Assembly (NCBI GenBank): GCA_025917655.1
Contig: CP084616.1
Coordinates: 1,302,001 to 1,366,000 of the forward strand
Origin: Chlorella sorokiniana
Taxonomy: Eukaryota > Chlorophyta > Trebouxiophyceae > Chlorellales > Chlorellaceae
Direction: 5' to 3'
Length of the DNA stretch: 64,000 nucleotides
A program made the position numbers and the translations under genes. Shown here one piece after another: positions 21,433-32,682 of the stretch; within the stretch, counting starts at the first letter, position 1, and each line of letters begins with the position of its first letter. The notes beneath the pieces were generated by a model. It made no database searches. It saw only the letters and a program-made list of their open reading frames with translations, and was not told the DNA's origin.

Positions 21433-23489
21433 CTACTTGCCGTCCGCATCTGCCGCCTCCTGGGCGCCAGGCAGCAGCAGGCTGGCCCCCACGCCCAGTC
21501 CCAGTATGCTGGCCACTACAGCCAGCGAGGCATCTGTGGGCACGTGGTACCCGCCAAAGTCGGCCAGGATCTTGCCACCCACGAAGCCCAGCACAAGCGC
21601 CACTGCAGGGGGAGGGGGTATCCACAGGGCAGCTGGACAGGCGCGCAGCCGAGGCGGAGCAGGCAAACTGCGATCGCCGAGCTCAGGCGCTGCTTGCAGC
21701 ATGGCCAACCATGCTGGCAGCACGCGCCACCCACCCGCTTTGTCCAGGTAGCGCAGCTGGCTCATGAACGTGGACACAAAGGTGTACAGTCCCCGCAGCG
21801 ACAGGATGGCAAAAAAGTTAGAGGTGTAGACGATGAAAGGGTCCAGCGTCACGCCAAACACCTGCAGGGCGGCACAACAAGGGGACGACAGGGAAAAGCC
21901 AGGCTGGATGAGCTGGAGCACTGCAGGGGTGGGGAGCCGCTGCGGCAGGCCCGGGTGCACAGCGCAGGCCAGGAACCCGCACTTACGGGCCCCCATCTGC
22001 ACAGCAAGGCTGCCAGGCCCAGCCACTCAGCCCACCGCGGGTATGGAGTCGACAGCAAACACGACGTCCGACAGCTCCACCACCAGCAGCACCAGCAGCA
22101 AGGGGGTCGCCATGCGCACGCCACCCTGGGGGGGGGGGGGGGGGGGCGCATGATCATTGCTTGCATGCAGGGAGTGCGCACGGCTCTGCATGCAGCCATG
22201 CAGCGCGCATGCCGCGTATGCGGGCGGGGGCCGGCGGGCCACGGACCTTCTCCGTGAAGAACTTGTCGCCGTCGTAGCTATCTGAGAAGGACATGAGCGA
22301 CTTGCAAAAGCGCACGATCCTGTTGTTGCCCAGGTCTTCCTCCTCATCATCCTCCTTGCCCGCGCTGCAGCGAGGCGTGGCAAATCAAACGCGGTGAGAA
22401 GCGCGCGTGCGCAGCCGCTGCAGCGCGCAGCAACCCTCCGAACAAGCCCCCTGCGCGCATGCAGCCCCTTTTAGGATCCCAACTACCCCCCACCCCCACC
22501 TCAAAAAAACCACACAGACTGCTCATGAAAATCACTCACAACAGCAGCTTGAAACTTGACAGCAGCAGGATGCCGGCAAACACGAGCATCACGGGCTCGA
22601 AGCGTTCCACTGCGAGGTGGGGGTGGAGGGCTGGCACTGCTTGGTCAAGTGGCCCGGCCGAAGAAGGTGAATGCTCTGGCGCGCGCGCACAAAGACAAAC
22701 TGGAGCAGGCAAACGCCATCGCTGGGTCCCACCGCCCTGCCACCCACCAATGTCCACGCCTGCCACGATGAGCACCAAGCGCAGAACCGCCGCCGTGACG
22801 ATGCCGTAGGTCAGCACCTTGCTCTGGTACTCCACGGGGTCTTGAAGTATTTGAATACCAGGATGAACACAAACAGGTTGTCCACTGCAGGGTGACGGGG
22901 GAGGGGGGCTTGCACCACAGCGGGCCAGCAGCAGCGCATCCTGCGCCACAAAGGCGCCAGTCACAGTGCCTCACAGCCAGTAAGATGCTGCATGCCCTGC
23001 GCGCTTTCACCAAGCAGCGGGCTGCCGAGACGCTGGTGTGCATTTCAAGCCGCGCCCAGCATGCCTTTGCCGAAGACCAGCTAATGGCAGCCGCATGGGT
23101 CGCCTCATTTGCAGGTAGCCGCATGCAGGCACGGTACCAGCACACACATTCAAGACAAGCATGGCTCGCCTCCCACCCGAAAGCGACTGCTCCAGCAGGT
23201 AGCCGGCGAAGAACTCTGCGCCCTTTTGCTCCCCCTCCACCACCCACACGCCCGCGCCAAACAGGATGGCAGCGATGACGGTGGCGGCGGCGCTCTCCGC
23301 CCGCTCTTCCACCAAAGGCTCCTCCACCTCCAGCTGCTGCATCACCACCTCATCCTCGTCCAGGCTGCGCTGCGGCGACTCATCCTGGCTTGCAAGCGTC
23401 TTGGGCCGCGCCTGAGCTCGCGCCGCCGCTTGCGATGTGGGCCGCCGCAGCCGCTGCACATGCACAACACGGGAGGCGATGACGGACAT
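21433..23489 (-). CDS. TERC: Thylakoid TerC-family membrane protein
   Basis: Chloroplast homologue of bacterial TerC; in Arabidopsis, TERC/PDE149 is needed for thylakoid protein insertion and biogenesis. I chose ATG 23489 (MSVIASRVVHVQRLRRP), which starts a basic transit peptide; an ATG at 23537 is also in frame. Then come an acidic linker (SLDEDEVVMQQLEVEEPL) and the hydrophobic TerC domain with LEQSLSVDNLFVFILVFKYF, GIVTAAVLRLVLIVAG, FEPVMLVFAGILLLSSFK, MATPLLLVLLVVELSDVVF, AVDSIPAVFGV, FFAILSLRGLYTFVS and VASILGLGVGASLLLPGA. The acidic residues in SVDNL and in ELSD/AVDS are the family signature. One frame break lies at the G4 run 22836-22839; with one more C on the coding strand it reads FKTPVEYQSKV. 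The C-terminus is EAADADGK. Confidence 0.95.
22128..22146. repeat. G19 run (C19 on coding strand) at a 3' splice site
   Basis: On the TerC coding strand this is a run of 19 C directly before the AG of the 3' splice site that opens the GGVRMATPLLLV exon. It serves as the pyrimidine tract. Long homopolymers like this are length-unstable and hard to sequence. Confidence 0.8.
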
Positions 23490-24360
23490 ACAGCTGCATG
23501 CACTAGTTTGGGCTGGTGATAGATGGAAGCCAGGCATCCCAGCACATCTGCTGCCAGTGTGGATGGTTTGGCAGCAAGATCATTCTTGCCCGCACCTGCC
23601 GAGCGGCACGTAGGCCATCCCGCCGCAAACATTGCTGCTTTGGCACCAAGTTGCTGTGCAGCTGGATGCAGTGTGCTGGATGTGCCAAATTCACATGCTG
23701 AGCGGCACGGGCTGCTGCCGTTGTGCGAGTAGGCGCTGCTGCCGAACCGCCTGCCGCCGTGGCGGAGCCACACCGCTGCAGGTTCATGAAGCTTTAGCTG
23801 AGTGTCGGTCAGCCCTGGCCTCCTCGTGGGACAGGTTGCGTGTGCTGCTGCTGCTTCGGCAGGCTGAACCACGGCCAGTCGCACTGCAAGTGGGGTGGAG
23901 ATGGGCGGCTGCAACGGCGCGATGGGGCGTGGTTGCAAAGCTTCAGATGGTAAGGCTTGGCAGAATTGTCGACGCTGGAGGTAACTGGTTGGTGCTGGCA
24001 GCTGCATGAGCCTTGGATGGACCCTGTACAGCGCATGGCAATGGGCGTTGGTGGTGATCCATGCGCTGCGAGTGCAATCAGTTACAAACCAATTGCAGTG
24101 TTGCAATTCCGCTCCCAGCAAGAAGAGAAACAGTAAACAGCGGAGGAGGCTCAGAAGGAGGAAGGGGGCTGCCGCCATGCAGGCCTCCCAGCCCCACAGC
24201 AGCCCGGCGGCCGGGGAAGACCGCTGGGAGCCGTGGCTCGGGCAGAGGGTGGGCTGGGAGCGGCACTGCATGCAACGCTGGCCAGGCTGGCGGCTGGGAA
24301 GGCGCGCAGCCCCTCCACCCCGGCCCTCCTGCGCACCACACCTGCAGGACACAGTCCCAG
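23490..24360. promoter_or_regulatory. Divergent promoter region, TerC / eIF4G
   Basis: An 871-bp gap separates divergent start codons. Long open frames cross it on both strands but code for nothing conserved and are a side effect of high GC. It should contain both promoters and 5' UTRs. No motif singled out. Confidence 0.45.
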
Positions 24361-27300
24361 ATGAACAAGAAGGGGCCCGAGTCGCACCCGCTGCCCAATG
24401 GTGCGCCTCCTAGCATGCCGGCACAGCGTTTTGTGCCCTTGATCAGCAGTGCAGCCTGCTTCCTATACCCTTCTCAACACCCCGCAGATTATATTGAGCG
24501 CCACACGGCGGTCTAGTGTGAACAGCAGCACGGTGCAGCCAACACCCGCCTGACATCCCTGCCGTTGCGCGCCTTTGCTGCCTGTGCAGGCACGCCATCG
24601 CCCACGCCAGAGCCTGTAGCACCTAGCGGCGGCATGTCCTGGGCAGCTCGCGTTGCCAGCGCAGCCAGCGCAAAGCCGGCACCGCCTGCGCCCAACGGGA
24701 ATGCAGCGGAGGGCCCCTTGGTGCCTGCCCCGCCCGCACCATCCGCTCCACCCATCGCGCCCCCTGCAGCAGCTCCTGCTGCAAACATTGCGCCCCAGAC
24801 AGCAGCTAGTGCTGGAGTGAAACTGCCTCCAGGCGTGGAAGGTGGGATTGCGTGCGCGCAAGGGCCACGGCAGGTGCTAATGCTCGGTGGGCCTTGGGCT
24901 GGTGTTGCAGGCGCCAGACCCCTACCCTTCCACCCCGTCTGACGGCTCTTGTGCTGCACCTGCAGGACGCCAGGCCTCCATCAAGTTTGGTGACATCGAT
25001 CCCACAGAGGTGGCGAAGGAACAGGCAGCGCCAGTGGCGCCAGCGCCTGCACCTCCCAAGCCTGCAGCACCCGCCGCGCCGGCGGCGCCCGCGCCCACCG
25101 CTACGCAGCAGCAGCCCGGACCTGCGGCGCCGCTGCCCAGCGCGCCCGCCGCAGCACAGTCGCAGCGGCCGGGCAGCTTTGCGGCAGCCGCGGCCACCGG
25201 CCCCAAGCCTTCAACGTCGGCCGCCGCGCCGGCCATGATGCCTCAACAAGTGCAGGGCATGGCGCAGCCTGTGCAGGCGCGGCAGCAGCATGGCTCCGGG
25301 ACGCGCGGCGGCCAGGGACGCGGCCTTGGCGGCCAACAGCAGCCTGGGGTGGGCATGAACCCCGCAGCCATGGGGATGTACGCTCAGCAGGTGGGATGTA
25401 CGCCCGGCAGCGTGCTTGCGCTGCGAGCTCGTCGGTAGAAACCGGACTGCACGGCTGCAGGCTGCGTGAACCTTTGCTCAGCAAACCTGCATGCCGTCCT
25501 TTTGTCCCCGCAGTATGGCATGCCTGCGGCGGCAGCGGCCTTCAGCATGAACCCGGGCGCCGCCACCTTTGGCCCCGGCGGCATGGTCTACATGCCGGGC
25601 GGCCCCGGCTATTTCACGGCGCAGCAGGGCTACCCGCAGCCCTGGCAGGGCGCGCAGTACCAGTACGGCATGAACCCAGCCGCCATGCAGGCTGGCGGCG
25701 GTGGCCAGCAGGGCATGCCCGCCTCCTCCGGCATGACGGGACCGCAGGCGTCGGCGTCTGCTGCGCCCTACCCTCCGACAGCGGGTGCCGCACCCAAGCC
25801 CACGACCGTCACCACCCCGGTCCGCGAGAAGAGGGTTCTGCGCCTGGAAAACCCCCTCACTCACGAGGTCATCGACCTGTCCAAGGTGGCAGCGGAGGGC
25901 AAGGCGCCCACGGCGGACGCCGCGGACGCCCCCGCACCCGCCAAGCCCGCCGACCAGAAGCCTGCGGCAGCGGAGGCCAAGCAGGCGGAGGTGCCCAAGG
26001 CAGAGGCTGCTGGGACAGGCGCCGCGCCGTCCAAGTCGGCTTCTGAGGCGGCGGCGGCTGAGGCAGCGGCGGCAGCAGCGCTGAAGCCAAAGGCAGAGGC
26101 TGCAGAGGCCCCAGCTGTCGCAGCCACTACACCGACAGCCACAGCCGCTGCCAACGGACCTGCGGCCGCTCCCCCGCCGCAGCGACGCCCGTCTCTACGT
26201 CGAATCTTTCGGATGCTCCGGCAGCTGCGCCTGCTGCTGCTGCAGCCGCCCCAGCTGCCGGTCCTGCGCCTGCTGCTGCTGCAGCCGCCCCAGCTGCCGC
26301 TCCTGCGCCTCAGGCCGCTTCAACTGCGGCGGCGGCGGCCCCCGCGGCCTCGAAGTGGGGCAAGGGCCCCTCCTTCAAGGAAAAGCTGATGGTGGACCCT
26401 GCTGAGAAGAAGCGCCAGGAGGAGGAGGCTCGTAAGAAGGCCGCGGAGGAGGAGGCTGCTCTCAAGGCGGCCGAGGATGCTAAGCGCAAGGTGGGAGCCA
26501 TTGTAGTGGGAGCCATTGTACTTACAGCGGCCTGGGCTGCGTGGATGTCGTGTGTTGCTTTCCCTCTTCTCTCTGGGGTTGGCATGTCTGGCACAAAGCT
26601 CTAACTAGGTATTTGTTGCTGCTGCACTGCAGGCCGAGGAGGAGAAGCAAGCCGCGGAGGAGGCTGCGCGCAAAAGGCTGCCGAGGACGAGGCTGCTCGC
26701 AAGGCGGCTGAGGAGGCCAAGCGCAAGGTAGGAGCCGCTGCTGCAAGGAGACGCAAGGAGCTGCCTGTGCTGCAGAACTTGTTGATCGTGTGCTGGTGTG
26801 TTGAGAGCTGGCTGCGGTGGTCCTGCGATTTGCAGGATGAAGAAGAGGCAGCCGCCAAGAAGAAGGCGGATGAGGAGGCTGCCGCCTTTGCGGCCAAGGA
26901 GGCAGCTGAGAAGGAAGCTGCGGCGAAGGAGGCTGCGGCGAAGGAGGCAGCAGCGAAGGAGGTGGCGGCCAAGGAGGCGGCGGCTAAGGAGGCGGCGGCT
27001 AAGGAGGCGGCCAGGGAAGTCGCAGCAAAGGAGGCAGCTGTCGCTGCCAACGCAGCTGCCGCAGCCAGCAAGGCCCCGGCTGTCAAAACACAGGCTGAGG
27101 AGCCTGCTGCAGCCCCCGCTTCGGATGGACCCAGCGTTGAGCAGAGCGAGGCAGCGATTGCGCCCGCGACGGAGCCGGCTGAGGGCAACGGCAAGCCTGA
27201 CATCTCCATGAGCCCCTTCAGCTCGGCTGGGATTGAGATGGAGGAGGGCGAGATTGTGGAGGAGGAAAGGGAGGAGGAGAGTGAGCCACCCACGGGTGAG

Positions 27301-30300
27301 CCTGGCATGCCTACGGCACATACTCATGTGGCTGGGCTGGTGCTGCCGTCATGCGCGCTTGCTCCACCCTTGGCTGGCGCTGAAGTTGCTGTCAGCATTG
27401 AATATACCCGCCCCGCCCCCCCCCCCCCCACAAATAACCAGGCTTCGAGAGTGACACCAGCGGGCGCAAGCGCTACGACTGCGCCTTCCTCTTTTACTAC
27501 GGCAACAAGTGCAGGGGTGGGTTCCGTATGCTGGGTGCTAGTCTCTCGCCTGCACCTGCGTGGCTGCCTCCCCCTGCGTTTGTGCACTGCGCCATCATGT
27601 GGCCGATGTCCTCCCCTCGCCTGTTTTGTGTTCCTGCAGAGGTGCCCAAGGGCATTGAGGCGGAGACCTTCAAGCAGCTGTCTCGTGAGAACGCGCCCCC
27701 GGGCCGCCCATGGGTGGCCGTGGCCCCGTGGTGGCGGTGCCGGCGGCGGCGGCGGTTTTGGCGGCGAGGAGCGCTGGCAGAGCGGGCGGATGCCCTCGGG
27801 GCCCATCCCCGGCCCGCCCGGCATGCGCGGCGACCCCGCATGATGGGGCGCCAGGCATCGGGACGCCACAAGGGAGGTGAGTGTCACGTGAGGCTGGCGT
27901 GCATGCAGGCAGCCGCGCACCTTTCTGGCGCTGCTCTCAATTGACGGCCCCGTCCTTGTCCTATGACTTGTGCTTGCCGGCTGCTGGCTGCGTTTGCACG
28001 TGCCCCCTCCCCCTGCGCTGGCGCCTCACCGTGCGTGACGCCCCTCTCCCCCGTGGCAGGCGTGGAGGCGGATCAGTGGGAGCGCGGCAAGCCGCTGCCC
28101 CCATGCCCGGCATGCCGCCGTACGACGGCCGCCGCGGCGGGCCACCCCTGGCATGCGCATGCCTTCAGGGCCCGTGCCGCAGCTGCACAAGACCGACAAC
28201 GCATACAAGGCAAGCCGCTGGGCTTAAATGCGCTGACAGCTGTCCAGCCGGGCTATCATCAAGCCGACAGCCAGACTTGGTGCGCCATGCCAACCTCATA
28301 TGACTGGTGCTTCGCCGCTTGCCCCCCTTTTCCTGCCCCAGGTGGGCGCTGTGCTCACCGACGACCCCGCCGAGGAGCAGGCCCAGAAGCGGCTGAAGTC
28401 CCTGCTGAACAAGATCACCAAGGACAACTTTGCCAAGATTACCGGGCAGGTGGGTGGAGGGAGGAGGGGCTGGGGGGCCGCCTGCCAAGGTGAGGTCGCA
28501 GGGCTGCGCTTCTCGGCCTCCCTGTGCTGTTGTGTGGCCAGTCTCGTGGCGCCTCAGGCTTGTCGAAAGCGCTGTCCGCCCCCGCGTGACCCATCTGTGT
28601 GCCTTGGTTGCGCGCCCCCCCCCCGGCCCCCGGCCGTACACGCATGCAGATTGTGGACGTGATCAACGAGCGTAAGCTGGCCAAGACGCTATCCGGCTTC
28701 ATCAACCAGATCTTCGACAAGGCGCTGACAGAGACGCACTTCGCGGAGCTTTATGCTGACCTGGTGGCCTCGTAAGCGCGCCGCGGCCCCCCCCGCAAGC
28801 ACCACTTTTTAGAACACCTTGCCGTGGTCAGTGCTGCCCATCAACCCTGCCCCCCACCCCCCCCACCTCCCCCGCCTTTCCCCTTTTGCGCAGTCTGAAT
28901 CCTGCCCTGCCGAGCCTCAAGGATGAGGAGGGCAACGACGTGCAGTTCCGCCGCACCCTGCTGAACAAGTGCCAGGAGGAGTTTGAGGCTGGTGCAACAG
29001 CCATGAAGGCCGTCAGCGAGCGCGAGAAGCATGCCAAGGAGTCTGGCGAGGCGCCGCCTGAGGATGGCCAGGTGGGTGGGCGGGGATGTGGGGGCGGGTG
29101 TGCGCGTTGCACGCTGCTGGAGGTGCGTCCGGCCAGCTAGGACTTTGAATGTGATCGCAAGCAGAGTTTTACTTGCAGGTGCATTACGATGCATCGCCAC
29201 CTGTCCTGCACTCTCACTTTCACATGCGCAGGAGGATGACGAGGACAAAGAGGAGGAGGAGAAGGAGGAGGAGAAGAAAGATGAGGAGGAGCTTGGCGAG
29301 GTGGATGAGGCCAAGGCCAAGCACGACGCGGGTGGGCTGGGGTGCATGGGGTGGTGGAAAACCACACGGCACCACCCGCGAAGCCAGGCGCCCAGCTGCC
29401 ATGGTGCACCCCGCGCTGACTGCGTGCACCGTCGCGTGTTGCTGCCGCAGAGGTGGCCGCCAAGAAGGCTGAGCTGGCGGCGCGCAAGGAGGAGCGGCGC
29501 AAGGCGCAGGCGGAGCTGCAGGCGCGCAAGCGCATGCTGGGCAACATCGTTTTCGTGGGCCAGCTGTTCAAGTGAGCTGCGGGCAGGGGTGGGGGAGCTG
29601 TGCTGCAGGCAGAGCGACGGCAGCTGCCCTCCGCCCAGCGTCAGCCGCCTGCTGTCTCCTGCGTGGTGGTGCGAGAACCCATGCTGAAACCCCATCCCCC
29701 ACCTTCCGCGCCCCCGCAGGAAGGGTGTGCTGACAGAGACGGTGATGCACACGTGCATCAAGCAGCTGCTGGAGGAGGTGGGCAGCCCCAAGCCCGAGGA
29801 CGTCGAGTGCATGTGCAAGCTGCTGGCCACGGTGGGCGGCATCCTGGACGCCTCCACCAAGCAGGTCAAGAACTTCAACAACGGCAAGCCCGCCAGCACC
29901 AAGGAGGTGATGAACGTGTACTTCGGCCGCATCGAGACGCTGTCCCGCAATGAGGCCCTGGACTCGCGCCACCGCTTCATGCTGCTGGATCTCATCGACC
30001 AGCGGCGCAACCGGTGGCGCCCGCGCAAGGAGGTGGGTGGGTGGATGGGTGGGTGGTTCTGTGGGAGGGGTGGGGCCCTGGGGAGAAGCGGTATGTTTGT
30101 TGGGGGGTGCGCAGCGCTTGTGGGGCATCTGCACAGCTGCAGCGCAGGGCACTGCAGCAAAAAGTGCGCAAGGTGCTGCATGCAGCCTGGCCGACTCGCG
30201 CCTGCGCCCTGACCGCCGCGCGACCGCCCTTTGCAGGCGGAGGGCCCCAAGACGATTGAGGAGATCCACCGCGAGGAGGCCATGAAGCGTACCCGCTCCG

Positions 30301-32352
30301 CCATGCTGGACCGACAGGCCTCGGGCGCGACTCGTTCCGCGGGCCACGTGGCGGCCCACCACCCGGGTGCGCTCCGGCTGTGTGGAGGGCGCGGCTGGGA
30401 GCTCCACGCGCAGGCTGTCGCCTGCTTGGCACCCTCCTTGCCGTCACCTGCGCTTTGATGTCGACCTTGCCCTTAGCTGGCTTTGCCTGCGCAACGCTGG
30501 TTGGTCGTCGTGGTTGTTCTCTGCGTCTGCTCAGAGGAGCGCTCAAATTCTGCCACTGCAGGCGCCCCCTTCGACAACCGTGTGGATGCGCCCATTCGCA
30601 CCATGAACCGGGTGGGGTCCAACGACGTCCTGGGTCCCGGCGGGCCGCAGAGCCTTCGCCCGGGCGGCCGCCCGGCCCCCAGCGCGGCAGCGACAGGTAC
30701 GACGCCAGTTAGGGCCTGCTTGCTGCCACTGCCGCTTTGCTGGCCTGCCTTGCGCCGCCTCACACGCAGACATTGTCAGGGTGGGGTGCTGCCCGCCACA
30801 GCGCCGCATCCTTGGGTTGTTATGCAAGAGCAGAATCCATGGCACATGGCACGCCGGTTGCCTTCCCCCTAGGCCCGCCGGTGACTTGCAGTGCAGGGAC
30901 ATCCCTTTTTCAGCATGCCTCATTGCACCCCCATGAGCTGGCCTGCGCTTGATGCCGTTGCTGACACCCCGCGCCTTTGCTGACCCGTGTGCACAGACCC
31001 GGCTCCGGCCCACCGGAGCGCCAGCCATCCTTGCGGCAGCAGGGCCCGCCCGCGCCGCCTTCAAGGGCAGATCGCGGCGCCGAGGCCCCCGCAGCGCCTG
31101 CTGCAAAGAGGAGCCCGCCTCCTCCGGCCCCCTGGATGAGGCCAAGTTGCGTAGCGAGGCCAAGTCGCTGCTGGTTGAGCTCTACAACAGCGGCGACGTC
31201 AAGGAGGGGGCCACCCGGGTCAAGTGAGCCCCTGCTGCCTCATCATTTGCCACGCTTTGTGTGGCTTTGTGTGCGATGTGTGGAGATGTGGGGAGAGCGC
31301 AGCATTGTTAGTAGGAGTGGTGCTTTAGCAGCCTTGCAAAGCACTTCACTTGCTCTCCAGCTCGCACAGCGGAGTGCTACACCCCATGTGGGCTGTTGGA
31401 GTGGCCCTGCCACTCAACGGCTGCTTTGAGCCCTGGCCTCCTCCCCTTCCGAGCAGGGAGCTGCTGGAACTGGGTGCCGAGGTGGCGCCTCTGTTCGATG
31501 TGCTGCTGATGGAGAGCCTGGAGGGCAAAGGGACCAACTGGGAGTGGCTGGGCGCAGTGCTGCGCTCTTGCGTGGAGCAGAAGCTGCTGCCGGTGGGTGC
31601 GGGGGACTGGCAAGGACCGAGCTGCACACACCGGGCGTTCACACCGCTGATGCCTTGCGTGCGTGCCGATACTTGCGATCATCACACACACGAGGCTCCC
31701 CTTCTTCCCGCCTCCCCCATCGCAGGCCGCCGACCTGGAGCGCGCCGCCCGCTCCCTGCTGGATGCGTTGGACGACCTGTCGGTGGATGTGCCCAAGGCG
31801 CCGCTGCAGGTGGGCAGCGTGCTCGGGGACCTGGTGGCGGCAGGCGGCGCAGACCTCAAGGCCCTTGCGCAACACATCCGTACCGCAGACGCCAACCCAG
31901 ATGAAATCCAGGTGCGCAGCGTGTGTGGGTGGTCGGCAGTGGCAGCCGCGTTCGCAGAACAGCGCCCTTCGTTGAGGGGCACCGGCCAGTTTGACGTGGT
32001 CTGCTCTGGTTGCTTGCCGGCTGGCCACGTGCCAACGCATGCTCAGCGACGGCCTCCAAGTTAGTTTGCTACCCTTATCCAAATACTTGTGGTGAGCTCA
32101 CTCAGCAATGCCGCTGGTGTTATTTTGCAGGAGGGTGAGGACACGATGCTCGTGTCTGGCGGCGGTGCGGCCAAGACGCTGGGCCGCCTGCTCCAGAGGC
32201 TGGTGGAGCTCAAGGGCGAAGAGGCGGCACGGGAGGCCTGGGCGGCCACCGGGGAGCAGTTGGCAGCCTTCCTGCCAGACGGGGACCGCGAGGATGAGGC
32301 CGCCGTCAAGGCGCTGGTCGACAAGTTTGGGCTGGCCTCTATAGGATGCTGA
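24361..32352 (+). CDS. eIF4G: Translation initiation factor eIF4G (plant type)
   Basis: Scaffold of the cap-binding complex eIF4F. The ATG at 24361 (MNKKGPESHPLPNG) joins exon 24590 (TPSPTPEPVAPSGGMSWAA) in phase. A long Ala/Pro/Gln/Gly-rich region follows, with SIKFGDIDPTEVAKEQ and VREKRVLRLENPLTHEVIDL. A Lys/Glu/Ala helix (26840-27060) contains repeated EAAAK units. The eIF4E-binding site is RYDCAFLFYYGNK near 27465-27510 (Y-x4-L-F). The MIF4G domain (about 28345-30035) runs from QKRLKSLLNKITKDNF through LLNKCQEEFE to MLLDLIDQRRNRW. The MA3 domain (about 31135-32350) runs from DEAKLRSEAKSLLVELY to DKFGLASIGC. Frame breaks at 26171, 26672, 27707, 27724, 27834, 28098, 28145 and 31128 all lie in short runs of C, G or A. 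The intron after NAYK (donor 28210) has a GC donor. Confidence 0.93.
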
Positions 32353-32622
32353 AGGCACGGGGGAGCGATCGCCGCGTGAGCTCCTGCCTCTGCTTCAAGC
32401 TTGACCTTGTTTCCCTGCTTCCCGCTCCTGCTTCCTTGTCCGTTGCGCAGCCTTTGCAGCTGCCTCTTCCCTTTCTTTTCTGTGCTTCCGCTGCCAGTTA
32501 GCTAGCTTTTATGAGCCGCCCCGTTCTTTCAACCAACCTTCCCAGTTTTGGTGCTGTTGAACTCTTCACCCGCCCCATTGGCACATTGCCAACACCGACA
32601 TGAAAGAGCAGCTTTTCATTCA
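32353..32622. other. eIF4G 3' UTR / flank
   Basis: Pyrimidine-rich and lower in GC, with no coding signal. The mobile-element nest starts just after it, so this is the boundary between single-copy host DNA and repeats. Confidence 0.5.
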
Positions 32623-32682
32623 GGCTACAGCAGGGATGGGCCCATGCAATCAGACGCGAATGGGCCCATTCCTGCTGTAGCC
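32623..32682. repeat. 23-bp inverted repeat (hairpin)
   Basis: Arms 32623-32645 and 32660-32682 (beginning GGCTACAGCAGG) pair over 23 bp with one mismatch around a 14-base loop. It sits at the outer 3' end of the minus-strand LINE-2 fragment. In the other LINE-2 3' ends (36750 and 46220) only one arm is recognisable. Confidence 0.8.

Noticed and set aside
23342-24352. 336-codon open frame on the minus strand between TerC and eIF4G
   Set aside because: Composition is random for high-GC DNA, with no conserved pattern; it overlaps the start of TerC in another frame and the divergent promoter.
28841-30304. 487-codon open frame on the minus strand
   Set aside because: It lies antisense to well-conserved MIF4G exons of eIF4G; it is a shadow of GC-rich coding sequence.
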